A stretch of DNA of 64,000 bases from Bacillota bacterium (GCA_009711765.1 VEND01000029.1:1-64000), one strand, 5' to 3'. Positions 1 through 9,452 are shown, counted from the first letter of the stretch. The notes: generated by a model from the letters alone, not told the origin. Program-made: numbers and translations.

Positions 1-194
1 TTAATCTTAATTCAACTAATTTTAAAATATCAGTTTTTACAAAGGATAATATAATTAGATTTGATACCATAGGTTATGGCCATGGAGTTGGAATGAGTCA
101 ATGGGGAGCTAATGGTATGGCTAAAGAAGGAGCAATGTATACTGATATTTTAAAGCATTTCTATCAGGGAGTAAAAATAGAAAAAATTTATTAA
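1..194 (+). CDS. spoIID: SpoIID, stage II sporulation protein D (3' end only)
   Basis: Only the last 63 or so codons lie in the window and the gene runs off the left edge. The visible frame contains [17 protein letters not shown] followed by a short tail ending [12 protein letters not shown]. This is the typical C-terminal signature of the SpoIID/LytB family. SpoIID is the membrane-anchored lytic transglycosylase of the engulfment machinery in the mother cell. The next genes are spoIIQ and spoIIID, and spoIID-spoIIQ-spoIIID is a conserved order in spore formers, which supports the call. A terminator hairpin begins at its stop codon. Confidence 0.88.
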   Translation, partial: NLNSTNFKISVFTKDNIIRFDTIGYGHGVGMSQWGANGMAKEGAMYTDILKHFYQGVKIEKIY

Positions 195-220
195 TACGGC
201 CTAAGGTCGTATTTTTTATT
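193..220 (+). terminator. Intrinsic terminator after spoIID
   Basis: A nine-base-pair stem (193-201 with 205-213, one G.T pair) closes a three-base loop and runs into a T-rich tract. It overlaps the spoIID stop codon and separates spoIID from spoIIQ, which fits their being transcribed in different compartments. Confidence 0.85.
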
Positions 221-230
221 TAAAAAAAAT

Positions 231-259
231 GTATTAAAATCCCTCCCTTGGCAATAATA
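231..259 (+). promoter_or_regulatory. Sigma-F/sigma-G-like promoter of spoIIQ
   Basis: GTATT at 231-235 and GGCAATAATA at 250-259 are 14 bases apart. The downstream element fits the GGnnAnAAT-like -10 box of forespore sigma factors. The site lies 40 bases upstream of spoIIQ, which is sigma-F controlled in known spore formers. Seen by eye; no transcription start is known. Confidence 0.55.
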
Positions 260-298
260 CTAATGAAATAATTATTTAAACTTAAAGAGGTGAGGGGT

Positions 299-1114
299 AT
301 GGAAGATAAAAATGGAAAGGGATTAAAAAAATATATTAACAGATTAATTGAAAAAGACGGATTTTATGTAATTTTATTTATATGTGTCTGTATAGTAGCT
401 ACTACAGCAGTATGGGTTACAAAGGAAAATATATCAAAATATAATGCTAAAGAAGAAAATGCAGTAATTGTACAAAAGCATGGTATTAATCATGGCCTTA
501 ATAGGCTTTATGAATTTGTTAATGAAACTTCTAATAAAGGAGTAGTTAAAATAAACAAGCAGTCTAAAGTAACAGAAGAAAATAATAAAAATACAAATGA
601 AAAACTAGAAGAATCAGAAGATAAATTTAATAAAGAACAAAAGAAAAATGCAATTACAGCTACTAACATTGAAGCACAAGAAAAAAAGGAAATTAAATCC
701 ATATCTATGGTAATACCTTTAATGGGGAAAATATCAAAGAATTTTGCTAAGGATACTTTAGTGTATTCTAAAACATTAGAGCAATGGTCAACCCATAAAG
801 GGATAGATATCAAAGCAAAACAAGGGACTGTAGTAAGGGCAAGTTTAAAGGGAGTAGTTAAAGAAATTAAAAAGGAAGATGAGTTAGGGATTGTTATAAC
901 TTTAGACCATGGAGATGGCCTAATAACAAAGTATGGGTGTCTATCCACTGATGACATGGTAAAGGTAGGAGAGACTATTAAAAAAGGAGATCCTATAAGT
1001 GGAGTAGGAGAAGGCGTAGGTTTTGAATTAGCCCAGGGACCCCATTTACACTTTGAAGTTTTATTAAATGGAGAAAATGTAGACCCTAAGGAATATATAC
1101 CTAAATTTAAATAA
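299..1114 (+). CDS. spoIIQ: SpoIIQ, forespore M23-type peptidase
   Basis: A 271-residue membrane-anchored LytM/M23-family protein. In sporulating cells SpoIIQ sits in the forespore membrane and pairs with SpoIIIAH across the intermembrane space during engulfment. One membrane segment is visible at about residues 22-42 (FYVILFICVCIVATTAV), then a charged linker, then the M23 domain over the last 120 residues. The zinc-binding features THKGIDI and GPHLHFE are both intact. The Bacillus subtilis protein lacks one of these ligands whereas clostridial SpoIIQ keeps them, so this copy may be enzymatically active. I prefer ATG 299 to GTG 290 because AAAGAGGTG lies at a normal distance from the ATG. 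A forespore-type promoter lies upstream. Confidence 0.88.
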   Translation: MEDKNGKGLKKYINRLIEKDGFYVILFICVCIVATTAVWVTKENISKYNAKEENAVIVQKHGINHGLNRLYEFVNETSNKGVVKINKQSKVTEENNKNTNEKLEESEDKFNKEQKKNAITATNIEAQEKKEIKSISMVIPLMGKISKNFAKDTLVYSKTLEQWSTHKGIDIKAKQGTVVRASLKGVVKEIKKEDELGIVITLDHGDGLITKYGCLSTDDMVKVGETIKKGDPISGVGEGVGFELAQGPHLHFEVLLNGENVDPKEYIPKFK

Positions 1115-1234
1115 TAAATTATTTATAAAGTTTAATTTTTATAGACCAATGGATAAATATAAGTTCTAATGACATATTTAAATGCATAATAATTAAAAAA
1201 GACCAATACCACAACCATCAAAGGGGGTTGACAC

Positions 1235-1489
1235 ATGAAAGACTACATTGAGGAAAGAGCACTAGAGATTGCAAAATACATAATAAATGAAAAGGCTACC
1301 GTAAGACAAACAGCTAATGTTTTTGGGGTAAGTAAAAGTACCGTTCATAAAGATGTAACAGAGCGTCTTCCCAAGATAAACCCTCTTGTTTCATCGAAAG
1401 TAAAAAGAGTTTTACAAAAAAACAAGGCAGAAAGACATATAAGGGGCGGTAAAGCAACTAAAATGAAATATAAAACTGTAGCTAAATAA
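1235..1489 (+). CDS. spoIIID: SpoIIID, sporulation transcriptional regulator
   Basis: An 84-residue DNA-binding protein, the usual length for SpoIIID, which tunes sigma-E and sigma-K gene expression in the mother cell. The helix-turn-helix is visible around residues 22-45 (ATVRQTANVFGVSKSTVHKD). It is followed by the basic C-terminal tail typical of the family. A strong AAAGGGGG site precedes the ATG. It lies between spoIIQ and mbl, an order also known in Bacillus. A strong terminator follows, so it is probably monocistronic. Confidence 0.95.
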   Translation: MKDYIEERALEIAKYIINEKATVRQTANVFGVSKSTVHKDVTERLPKINPLVSSKVKRVLQKNKAERHIRGGKATKMKYKTVAK

Positions 1490-1516
1490 AAAACAAAAAG
1501 AAGATTTTTATATTTA

Positions 1517-1553
1517 AAATATTATCCCTTTTATAAGGGATAATATTTTTTTT
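1517..1553 (+). terminator. Strong intrinsic terminator after spoIIID
   Basis: A perfect 12-base-pair stem (1517-1528 with 1537-1548) with an eight-base loop is followed by a run of T. Confidence 0.92.
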
Positions 1554-1725
1554 AGTTATTTTGACCTATTTAAAAATTTATGAAGGAATATAAAAAAGTT
1601 TATAGAATCTATTAAATGGTAACAAAACTGCGCTTAAATGGCAGAATGTTTTATATTTTTTTGTGCTTTACAAAATTTAAAAACTTTACATAAAAAACAT
1701 TAAAAGAGAAAGTGGGGTTAAGTAA

Positions 1726-2748
1726 ATGTTTTCATTAAGGGCTGATATGGGTATTGATTTAGGAACTGCGAGTGTTTTAGTTTACATAAAGGGAAAGGGA
1801 ATAGTATTACAAGAACCTTCAGTTGTTGCAATTGATAAAAATACAAATAAGCTATTAGCTGTCGGCGAAGAAGCGAGAAGGATGCTTGGAAGAACTCCAG
1901 GGAATATAGTAGCAATTAGACCTTTAAAGGATGGTGTTATTTCAGATTATGAAATAACAGAAAGAATGCTTAAATATTTTATAAGTAAAGCAGCAGGAAA
2001 AATGCTTTTTAAACCTAGAATAATAGTATGTGTACCTAGTGGAGTTACTGAAGTTGAAAAAAGGGCAGTTATAGATGCAAGTAATCAAGCAGGAGCTAAA
2101 AAAACATACCTTATAGAAGAACCTATAGCAGCAGCTATAGGAGCTGGACTTGATATTACAAAACCTGATGGACATATGGTTATAGATATGGGTGGTGGAA
2201 CCACTGATATTGCAGTAATATCATTAGGAGGTATAGTTGTAAGTAATTCAATTAAAATTGCAGGGGATAAATTTGACGAAGCTATAGTTAGGCATATGAG
2301 AAAGAAACATAATATGATGATAGGTGAAAGAACCGCAGAACAGATGAAAATAGAAATAGGAACAGCTTATCCTAGAACTAAACCAGCTTATATGGAAGTT
2401 AGGGGAAGAAATTTAGTATCAGGACTTCCTAGAACTTTAAAGATTTCATCTAAGGAAATGTTAGATGCTTTAGAAGAACCAGTAACCACAATAGCAGATG
2501 CAGTCCATGCAGTATTAGAAAAAACACCACCAGAACTAGCTGCAGATATAAGTAATAAGGGTATGATTATGACCGGAGGAGGAGCATTACTTTTCGGTTT
2601 AAATAAACTAATAAATAAAAGAACAGGAATACCTGTTCATATAGCAGAGGATTCAATATCCTGTGTTGCTAAGGGAACAGGAAAATCTTTAAACTGGTTA
2701 GAAGTTTTAGAAGATCAAATGATGGGAAAAGAAAGAAGGAGTTATTAA
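1726..2748 (+). CDS. mbl: Mbl/MreB-like actin-family cell-shape protein
   Basis: A 340-residue bacterial actin. The ATP-binding motifs are visible: the phosphate-1 loop GIDLGTASVLVY near the N-terminus, the phosphate-2 motif DMGGGTTDIAV around residues 154-164, and the adenosine motif TGGGALLFGL near residue 284. The length fits the MreB/Mbl family. It polymerises under the membrane and positions the wall-synthesis machinery. Its location right after spoIIID is the known position of mbl, so I prefer Mbl over MreB; sequence alone does not separate paralogues cleanly. A terminator follows. Confidence 0.88.
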   Translation: MFSLRADMGIDLGTASVLVYIKGKGIVLQEPSVVAIDKNTNKLLAVGEEARRMLGRTPGNIVAIRPLKDGVISDYEITERMLKYFISKAAGKMLFKPRIIVCVPSGVTEVEKRAVIDASNQAGAKKTYLIEEPIAAAIGAGLDITKPDGHMVIDMGGGTTDIAVISLGGIVVSNSIKIAGDKFDEAIVRHMRKKHNMMIGERTAEQMKIEIGTAYPRTKPAYMEVRGRNLVSGLPRTLKISSKEMLDALEEPVTTIADAVHAVLEKTPPELAADISNKGMIMTGGGALLFGLNKLINKRTGIPVHIAEDSISCVAKGTGKSLNWLEVLEDQMMGKERRSY

Positions 2749-2751
2749 TAT

Positions 2752-2790
2752 AAACCTTTAGCCTTTTAGGCTAAGGGTTTAATTATGTTT
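2752..2790 (+). terminator. Terminator after mbl
   Basis: Stem 2752-2763 with 2769-2780 (12 pairs, one T.G) and a five-base loop. The T tract is interrupted. Confidence 0.75.
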
Positions 2791-2869
2791 TAATTTTAAC
2801 TATACATATATTAGATATTTTGATATCCTATTTAAGGTAGATATAAAAGAAAAATTAGGAGTGAAATAA

Positions 2870-3790
2870 ATGTCATTATCTTTAATAGCAAGTCAAGTTT
2901 CAGTACTTTTTATATTACTTGGTATAGGATTAATACTAAAAAAGGTAAATCTTATAACAGATGAATTAAATAAAGGATTATCAAGCCTAATAATATATGC
3001 AACTTTACCAGCTTTAATAATTACTTCAATGAATTATGAGTTTTCTAAGGATATGTTTACAAATGGTATGAAGGTTTTAGGAATTGGTTTTTTTGTATAT
3101 TTATTTGTATTATTATTAGGATTTATATTTAGTAAAGTTTTTCATATAGAAAACCCACAAAAGGGTGTATATTTATTTTTATTAATGTTTTCTAATGTTG
3201 GGTTTATGGGATATCCAATAACTGAAGTTGTCTTTGGGAAAATAGGAGTATTTTATGCAGCTATATTTAATATATGGTTTAATATACTTATATGGACTTT
3301 AGGAGTTTTACTTCTTAATCCAAAGAAAAAAAATAACTTGAATTTTAAATCTTTATTAAACCCTGGAACTATTTCTTTATTTATAGGATTTTTTCTTTTT
3401 ATATTTTCACTAAAACTACCTAAACCATTATTTATGGCTCTAGATAGTTTAGGAAAAGCAACAACACCTCTAGCAATGATGGTTGTAGGATCCCTTCTAG
3501 GGGATGTTAAAATAAGTAATATAATAAAAAATAAAAAGCTTTTAATTGTTTCATTATTAAGATTAATAATAATACCTTTAACGGTACTTTTATTACTTCT
3601 TCCCTTTAATTTAGAAGAAACGATAATGGGTGTTATAGTATTAATAGTTTCTATGCCTTCGGCTGCTAATGCTGCTATATTTGCAAGGAGATATGATTCT
3701 GATTATAGTTTAGCATCCCAAGGTGTGTTTATCACAACACTTTTTAGTATAGTTTCGATACCCTTAATAATTTTTATAATGTCAATGTAA
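2870..3790 (+). CDS. AEC-family (auxin efflux carrier type) permease 1
   Basis: A 306-residue, almost entirely hydrophobic protein with about ten membrane segments, matching the AEC family of secondary transporters for organic anions such as malate or malonate. Family-type sequences include FSNVGFMGYPI around residues 107-117 and PLAMMVVGSLLGDV around 200-213. The next gene is a close paralogue. The substrate cannot be told from sequence. It has its own terminator, so the two copies can be expressed separately. Confidence 0.85.
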   Translation: MSLSLIASQVSVLFILLGIGLILKKVNLITDELNKGLSSLIIYATLPALIITSMNYEFSKDMFTNGMKVLGIGFFVYLFVLLLGFIFSKVFHIENPQKGVYLFLLMFSNVGFMGYPITEVVFGKIGVFYAAIFNIWFNILIWTLGVLLLNPKKKNNLNFKSLLNPGTISLFIGFFLFIFSLKLPKPLFMALDSLGKATTPLAMMVVGSLLGDVKISNIIKNKKLLIVSLLRLIIIPLTVLLLLLPFNLEETIMGVIVLIVSMPSAANAAIFARRYDSDYSLASQGVFITTLFSIVSIPLIIFIMSM

Positions 3791-3821
3791 AAGTTTCTAT
3801 CAAATGATAGGAACTTTTTTT
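3791..3821 (+). terminator. Intrinsic terminator between the two AEC permease genes
   Basis: An 11-base-pair stem (3791-3801 with 3806-3816, one G.T), four-base loop, then seven T. Confidence 0.9.
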
Positions 3822-3879
3822 GTAACGAAATTCTTTTTTAAATATAAAATATAGTAACTTTATATTTAGGGGTGAAGCT

Positions 3880-4788
3880 ATGTCTTTTGCTATAATCACA
3901 CAGGTTAGTGTATTATTTATATTATTATCAGTAGGATTTATTTGTAGAAAAATAAATTTAATTACCGATGATTTAATAAAGGGATTATCAAATATTATAA
4001 TAAATGTATGTTTACCAGCACTAATTATAACATCTTTGAATTATAAGTTTGATAAGGGGTTATTTAAAAATACATTAATACTATTAATAGTAAGTTTATT
4101 TATCTATATAGCTTTATTTATAGTAGGATATATTTTTACTAAAGTTTTAAGTATAAAAAATTCTGAAAAAGGAGTATATATTTTTTTATTAGTATTTTCT
4201 AATGTAGGGTTTATGGGATTTCCTGTAATAAATATAGTCTATGGTAATATAGGCATATTTTATTCATCTTTTATTTTATTATGGTTTAATTTACTTTTAT
4301 GGACAGTAGGTATAATTTTAGTAAATCCTAAGGATAAATTTAAACTTAAATCAGTAATTAATCCTGGTATAATATCTTTATGTATTGGTCTAGCTATTTT
4401 TATATTTTCACTAAAAATACCTAAACCAATATATCTTTCTTTAAAAAGTTTAGCAAATACAACAACACCTTTAGCGATGATGGTTGTAGGTGCATTATTA
4501 GGTAGTGTTAAGTTAAAAAGTTTATTTAAAGATTTTAAATTATTAACCTTTGTTTTATTAAAGCTTTTATTAATACCTTTGGTATTATTAATAGTATTAA
4601 AGTTTTTTATAATACCTGATATTATAATAGGTATTTTAGTTATAATATTTTCTATGCCTTCGGCGGTTAATGCATCAATATTTTCAAGAAGGTATGATTC
4701 AGATTATATTCTAGCATCTAAGGGTGTATTTTTAACAACATTTTTTAGTATAGTAACTATACCTTTAATTATTTATACTTTAATTTAA
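3880..4788 (+). CDS. AEC-family permease 2 (tandem paralogue)
   Basis: A 302-residue permease co-linear with the preceding gene along its full length, including FSNVGFMGFPV and PLAMMVVGALLGSV. The pair is therefore a tandem duplication, and the amino-acid divergence suggests an old one. The RBS AGGGGTGA precedes the ATG. Its stop overlaps the stop of the convergent HD-GYP gene by four bases, with no room for a separate terminator. Confidence 0.85.
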   Translation: MSFAIITQVSVLFILLSVGFICRKINLITDDLIKGLSNIIINVCLPALIITSLNYKFDKGLFKNTLILLIVSLFIYIALFIVGYIFTKVLSIKNSEKGVYIFLLVFSNVGFMGFPVINIVYGNIGIFYSSFILLWFNLLLWTVGIILVNPKDKFKLKSVINPGIISLCIGLAIFIFSLKIPKPIYLSLKSLANTTTPLAMMVVGALLGSVKLKSLFKDFKLLTFVLLKLLLIPLVLLIVLKFFIIPDIIIGILVIIFSMPSAVNASIFSRRYDSDYILASKGVFLTTFFSIVTIPLIIYTLI

Positions 4789-6452
4789 TCTAAATTTTTA
4801 TTTAAAGACATTGGCATTGTATGTATTGAATCCCTTTGTTTAGCAAATAGTTGATTAAATATAGTATCTCTAGTACTTTCATCTAAGCCTATATATTTAA
4901 ATGTATAATGGTAATTATTAGAAGTGTCATAGTATTTAGTAATTCTTCCTGGTACGATTATCTTAGAACCATCTTCAAATATAATGATAATATGTTTAAA
5001 ATCTTTAATATTTTCTAATCTTTTATTATTAGTATGGAATTGAAGAAAATCTCCACTTAGATATTTAATTTCAACATTATAGGTATTTTTTCTATCCCTT
5101 ACAATAATTCCATTTATGTTCCATAATAAACCGAAGGTATCATTATAATTATTAAGTTCAATTTCTTTAAAAAAAATAGAGTTACCACTTATTTTATCTA
5201 ATTTAGTTTTATACTCATATATTGTATGGTTAATATCTATAAAAATTTCTATTTCAGTTAAAGCTTTATCCTTTAGTAAGTTTTCTATATTTTCTTTATA
5301 GGATATGAAGACGTATTTATCCTTTTCCTTTCTAAAGGCTCCCTTAAGACTTATGATTTCATCTGCTAAAATTATATTTAAATTAGCTGACATACCAAAG
5401 CTATTAATAATCTCTATATTTTTATTACCTGAAAGTCTTTTTAATACATTTACTGAAGCATTTACAACTTTAGGATCATAAAGGGTTTCTTTATTTCCTT
5501 TTAAATCTATAATACTATCTATAAAGGATTTAGTTTCTTTATATACTCTTTTAGAAACCATAGCATCAATAGAATCTGCTACCCTTATTATTCTACTTTC
5601 AAGGGGGATTTCTTCCTTTTTTAAACCCTCAGGATATCCAGTACCATCATAATTTTCATGATGATATTTTACTATATCTTCTATATTGATATTATTATCT
5701 AATAAACTAGTCAGTTCATTAACTATATTATAGCTATATATACTATGTCCTTTTATATATTCAAACTCCTTATCATTATAGTGAGTATTTTTATTTAATA
5801 TATTATTATTTATAAATATTTTACCTACATCATGAAGCATTGAAGCTATTTGAATATTACTAATTTCTTTTTCACTAAGGTTAAGTTCCTTAGCTATAAG
5901 TACTGAAAAATAAGCTACATTATAGGGATGACTCTCATCATAGGTTTTATTTTCCTCAGCTATTTTAGTTAACAATCCAACTATAATATTAAATATTGAT
6001 TTAAATTTACTTTCTATATATATCATATTTAAGTCATTAGATATTTTATTAGTTAAATCTAAGTTTTCTAAATCCTTTGTTTTATCCTTAGTTGAACCTA
6101 AATATATTCCTCCTATAATTCTTTCAAATTCATCATTACCTAAATATAGTGGAATACAAATTTCTTTTTTCATACTATCAATAAAGCAAGTATCATTATT
6201 AAAGTTATATAGTTTTTTAATATTTTTATTATCGACATTTTTAAGTTTTTCTTTTAAATTAATTAAAATTTCATTCTCAATTTTATTAAGGCGGTTACTA
6301 TCATTATCACAACCACAGATTATTTCTACATTTTTATTTCCATGATTAAAGATAGTAATTATAGCTGTTTCATATTTAAGTTTATTTTTAAGATTATTTA
6401 AATTATTTTCAATTACCTTTATTTTTTCTTGTTTATTAAAATTAAAAAACAT
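4785..6452 (-). CDS. HD-GYP c-di-GMP phosphodiesterase with GAF-like and PilZ-like domains
   Basis: A 555-residue cytoplasmic protein without membrane segments. Residues about 20-150 look like a GAF-type sensor. The HD-GYP domain covers about 155-345, with the HD pair at 207-208 (MLHDVGK) and the signature HHENYDGTGYPEGL intact, so hydrolysis of cyclic di-GMP is expected. Residues about 400-540 look like a PilZ/YcgR-type c-di-GMP-binding region, though I did not see a clean RxxxR motif. It is divergent from a second HD-GYP gene, with a shared 197-base intergenic region. AAAGGGGGAC precedes the start on the minus strand. Confidence 0.82.
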   Translation of the reverse strand: MFFNFNKQEKIKVIENNLNNLKNKLKYETAIITIFNHGNKNVEIICGCDNDSNRLNKIENEILINLKEKLKNVDNKNIKKLYNFNNDTCFIDSMKKEICIPLYLGNDEFERIIGGIYLGSTKDKTKDLENLDLTNKISNDLNMIYIESKFKSIFNIIVGLLTKIAEENKTYDESHPYNVAYFSVLIAKELNLSEKEISNIQIASMLHDVGKIFINNNILNKNTHYNDKEFEYIKGHSIYSYNIVNELTSLLDNNINIEDIVKYHHENYDGTGYPEGLKKEEIPLESRIIRVADSIDAMVSKRVYKETKSFIDSIIDLKGNKETLYDPKVVNASVNVLKRLSGNKNIEIINSFGMSANLNIILADEIISLKGAFRKEKDKYVFISYKENIENLLKDKALTEIEIFIDINHTIYEYKTKLDKISGNSIFFKEIELNNYNDTFGLLWNINGIIVRDRKNTYNVEIKYLSGDFLQFHTNNKRLENIKDFKHIIIIFEDGSKIIVPGRITKYYDTSNNYHYTFKYIGLDESTRDTIFNQLFAKQRDSIHTMPMSLNKNLD

Positions 6453-6649
6453 AAAAGTCCCCCTTTAAATAAAAAGTCTTATATAAATAATTCTAAAATT
6501 ACTTTAAAATCCCTTTTATTTTTTCAGAATATTAGAAAAATACCATGGAAATTTGTAATATTTTGTAGAAAAAAGAAGGTTTTTATTTTAAACTATAGAA
6601 AGGTTTATAATAGGGAAATAATACAAATTATTATAAGAGAGGTTTAACT

Positions 6650-8875
6650 ATGGATAAAATGACATTTAATGAGTACATAACAAAAAAATATTATAAAGTT
6701 TTCATAGTTACTTTGTTAGTTACATCTATAATACTTTCTTTAATTTTTTATAATATATATAGGCATAATTATATTAATGAAAAAGAAAGGTTAGAAAGGA
6801 TTCTTACCTATTTTATTAATGATATAAATGATGATTTCTTTGAATTAGAAAGTAAATATAATAACTTTTTAAGATTAGTGTTATTAGACTTTTATAGAAA
6901 AAGTAAAGGAAATGAAAAGATAAATATCAATGAGTTTATGGGTAAAAATAAAAGATATATAAAAGAGTTAAATAGTCCTTTTAAAGCTAAAGATATATAT
7001 TATTTCAAAATAAATAAAAATGGAGTTATAAATAAAACAGATTATAAAAAAGATAAGGGACTAGATTTATCAAAACATAAAGATCTATGGTCTAGATTAG
7101 AAAGTTTACATAAGGGTCAAGTTTTATTATTACCTATCCAAAATAAGATAGATAGTAATAATGGAATGTTATTTGGATATATAAAACTCTCCGATGGAAA
7201 TATGTTTGCACTTGGTATAAGTTTTAAGGGTTTTAAAGAAAGCATACAAAAAAGACTTAAACTTTTAGAAAGGGATACTTATTTAAATGTACAAATATTA
7301 GGTCATTTTTTCATTCCTATATTTTCAGAAAAAAATCATATTGATAATAATGATAGAGAGTTTTTATTAGAAGCTAAAGATAAGGATAAGCTAATTGTTA
7401 GAGATATATCCTTGTTTGTTAAAAATTATTATAAGGGTTGGTATTCTAGGTATGGTAATCACTATATTAAAGTAACTGTAGAATATTCACTATTGATAAA
7501 GTTATTTTTTATAATGTTTTTTATGGTTTTAGTAATACCTATAATATTAACATTTTATAAAAATAAACTTTTAAATATTATAAACAAAACAATGTTACCT
7601 TTAAATAAACTTTCATATGATATGGCCTATTATAAAGAAAATAAAAAAAGTAAACTGAGTATTAAAGATACTAATATAGAAGAGATAGATAATATAGCAA
7701 GTAATTATAAGGATATGGTAAAAAAGATAAATGAAAATGAAAAAGAGCTTAAATTAAGTTATAAAAAGCTTGAAAAATCCTATAGTGAAATTAATGAATT
7801 AGCTAATAGTTTAGAGAGGGTAATTAATTTAACATCTAAATTAAGTACTATAAAAATGGAGGATGAAAAAAGTTTTCTTTCTAATTTATTAAAAACAGCT
7901 ATAAAGATTATACCCCAGGCTGACTATGGTTCAGTTTATTTATATAAAGATGATAGATTAGAATTCATAAATGCAGAGGGACATGATATTGATTTATTAA
8001 ATGAAGCTAAAATTCCTTCTAATACCTTTGATATTAGAAAAAATGAAATAAAAATTATTAGAAATATTGCAAAAAAAGATATAGATAATGTAGATGAAAA
8101 AAGTGCTGAATATATAAAAAGGGGCATTAAGCCAATAGAGGAGAGTATGTTCTTTGCTATATTTGTTGATGGTAAAAAAAGTTGTGGTATAAGTTTAGAT
8201 ATAGCAGAGGGTAAATATGATAAATTCAGTGAAAGTTCCATAAGACTTATGAAGGATTTTAAAAATATAATATCAGTTTTTTATAGTTTAAAATCCTATT
8301 ATAATATGAATGAAAAATATCAAAAGGAAATAGTATTATCCTTTACTAATATGTTAGAGATACATGATAAATATACAGAAAATCATTCAAGGGAAGTTGC
8401 TGATATAGCTAAAAGATTAGCTAAGCTTTTAGGACTTAATAAAAAGGATATAAGAGATGCTTACTGGGCAGGTATAGTACATGATATAGGTAAGATATTA
8501 ATACCTTCATATATATTAAATAGTAAGGGGAAATTAACAGATGATGAATTTTTCCTAATAAAAAAACACCCCGTATGGGGATATGAGACACTTAATAATT
8601 CAGATAAGTTAAAGGATATTTCTGAATATGTATTATATCACCATGAAAGATGGGATGGATTTGGTTATCCCTTAGGACTTAAAAAGGATAATATACCATT
8701 AATATCTCAAATATTAGCCGTAGCAGATACTTGGGATGCTATGCGTTCTAATAGATCCTATAGAGATGCTTTAGCTAAAAACGTAGCAATAAAAGAGATA
8801 AAAGAAAATAAAGGCACTCAATTTTCACCAAGGGTTGTGGATGTATTTTTAGAAAATATAGATTGGTTTAAATAA
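6650..8875 (+). CDS. Membrane sensor HD-GYP phosphodiesterase (extracytoplasmic sensor, GAF, HD-GYP)
   Basis: A 741-residue signalling protein. A membrane segment at about 17-37, an extracytoplasmic region of about 240 residues and a second segment at about 280-303 form a sensor module. A coiled linker (about 350-400) and a GAF-like domain (about 410-540) follow. The HD-GYP domain starts near residue 575, with HDIGK at about 608-612 and HHERWDGFGYPLGL further on. All metal-binding motifs appear intact. It should lower c-di-GMP in response to an extracellular signal. It faces away from the other HD-GYP gene and lies just upstream of a chemoreceptor controlled by a c-di-GMP riboswitch. Confidence 0.85.
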   Translation: MDKMTFNEYITKKYYKVFIVTLLVTSIILSLIFYNIYRHNYINEKERLERILTYFINDINDDFFELESKYNNFLRLVLLDFYRKSKGNEKININEFMGKNKRYIKELNSPFKAKDIYYFKINKNGVINKTDYKKDKGLDLSKHKDLWSRLESLHKGQVLLLPIQNKIDSNNGMLFGYIKLSDGNMFALGISFKGFKESIQKRLKLLERDTYLNVQILGHFFIPIFSEKNHIDNNDREFLLEAKDKDKLIVRDISLFVKNYYKGWYSRYGNHYIKVTVEYSLLIKLFFIMFFMVLVIPIILTFYKNKLLNIINKTMLPLNKLSYDMAYYKENKKSKLSIKDTNIEEIDNIASNYKDMVKKINENEKELKLSYKKLEKSYSEINELANSLERVINLTSKLSTIKMEDEKSFLSNLLKTAIKIIPQADYGSVYLYKDDRLEFINAEGHDIDLLNEAKIPSNTFDIRKNEIKIIRNIAKKDIDNVDEKSAEYIKRGIKPIEESMFFAIFVDGKKSCGISLDIAEGKYDKFSESSIRLMKDFKNIISVFYSLKSYYNMNEKYQKEIVLSFTNMLEIHDKYTENHSREVADIAKRLAKLLGLNKKDIRDAYWAGIVHDIGKILIPSYILNSKGKLTDDEFFLIKKHPVWGYETLNNSDKLKDISEYVLYHHERWDGFGYPLGLKKDNIPLISQILAVADTWDAMRSNRSYRDALAKNVAIKEIKENKGTQFSPRVVDVFLENIDWFK

Positions 8876-8876
8876 T

Positions 8877-8910
8877 AGGGGATAAAAGTTAACTTTTATC
8901 CTCTTTTTTA
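8877..8910 (+). terminator. Intrinsic terminator after the HD-GYP gene
   Basis: A 28-base palindrome (8877-8904) forms a long stem rich in A/T at the tip and G/C at the base, followed by a T run. Confidence 0.88.
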
Positions 8911-8930
8911 ATTTAGAGAGGAGATTATTA

Positions 8931-9123
8931 TGAAAGTATAATAACAGGATTTTAACCCTTTATGAATCTAGATGATATAACTAAGGGACTTAAGGTTAAT
9001 ATTAAAGCAGCTATTAAATATGAAAGGGATATAAAATTCTGGGAGGGAAGCTATACTAAGATCAATGGTAATATAAGGAATGTAGAATTTTGTCAAAATC
9101 TCTGGAAAAAAAGGACATTTTAG
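8931..9123 (+). pseudogene. Remnant of a small unidentified gene
   Basis: A good ribosome binding site (AGAGAGGAG) precedes an ATG at 8931, but the frame stops after three codons. A second short frame opens at ATG 8962 and encodes 53 residues (MNLDDITKGLKVNIKAAIKY at its start) ending at 9123. A strong RBS before an immediate stop suggests a frameshifted relic. The N-terminal fragment resembles the MKVIITGF-type start of several enzymes, but that is too little to name a family. The downstream frame may instead be a genuine small protein. Confidence 0.35.
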
Positions 9124-9209
9124 TGTATAATTATTAATATACAGAAATTTTTAAATTTTCAATAGGAAAAAAGAACTAAAATACTTTTGTAAAAATATAG
9201 TTAATTATA

Positions 9210-9238
9210 TTGAAGTTATTATTTTTATTAGCTATAAT
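9210..9238 (+). promoter_or_regulatory. Sigma-A promoter for the riboswitch-chemoreceptor transcript
   Basis: TTGAAG (9210-9215) and a perfect TATAAT (9233-9238) are separated by 17 bases. Transcription would begin just before the riboswitch aptamer. Confidence 0.8.
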
Positions 9239-9261
9239 GTGTTAGAAAAACTAAATAAAAG

Positions 9262-9377
9262 AAAAAGGCAAACTTGTCGTGAGGCAGGGACGCAAAGCCA
9301 TGGGTCTAACAGAGTATAGATAGCCAGGTTGCCATATTAAATATTTTATGGCACCTATATATTCATAGGTGTTTTTT
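9262..9377 (+). promoter_or_regulatory. Cyclic di-GMP-I (GEMM-I) riboswitch with expression-platform terminator
   Basis: The aptamer spans about 9262-9334. It has the conserved GGCAAAC 5' strand, the GGGACGCAAAGCCA core including the invariant GACGCAAAGCC segment, GGGTCTAAC, and the closing GATAGCCAGGTTGCC. These are the hallmarks of the class I c-di-GMP riboswitch. It is followed by a seven-base-pair terminator stem (9352-9358 with 9365-9371) and six T. The stem lies beyond the closing helix, so ligand-controlled termination is likely, but the ON/OFF direction cannot be read by eye. The controlled gene is the chemoreceptor at 9453. Confidence 0.93.
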
Positions 9378-9452
9378 GCGTACCTAAAAAAGGAGGGAAT
9401 ATCTATAAAAAGAGCTTTCATTTAATTTTAATAATTATTAGGGGGTATTAAT

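Noticed and set aside
6429-6647. 72-residue frame between the divergent HD-GYP genes
   Set aside because: It starts inside the opposite-strand gene, has no RBS, very biased composition and no family; the stretch is better seen as the shared promoter region.
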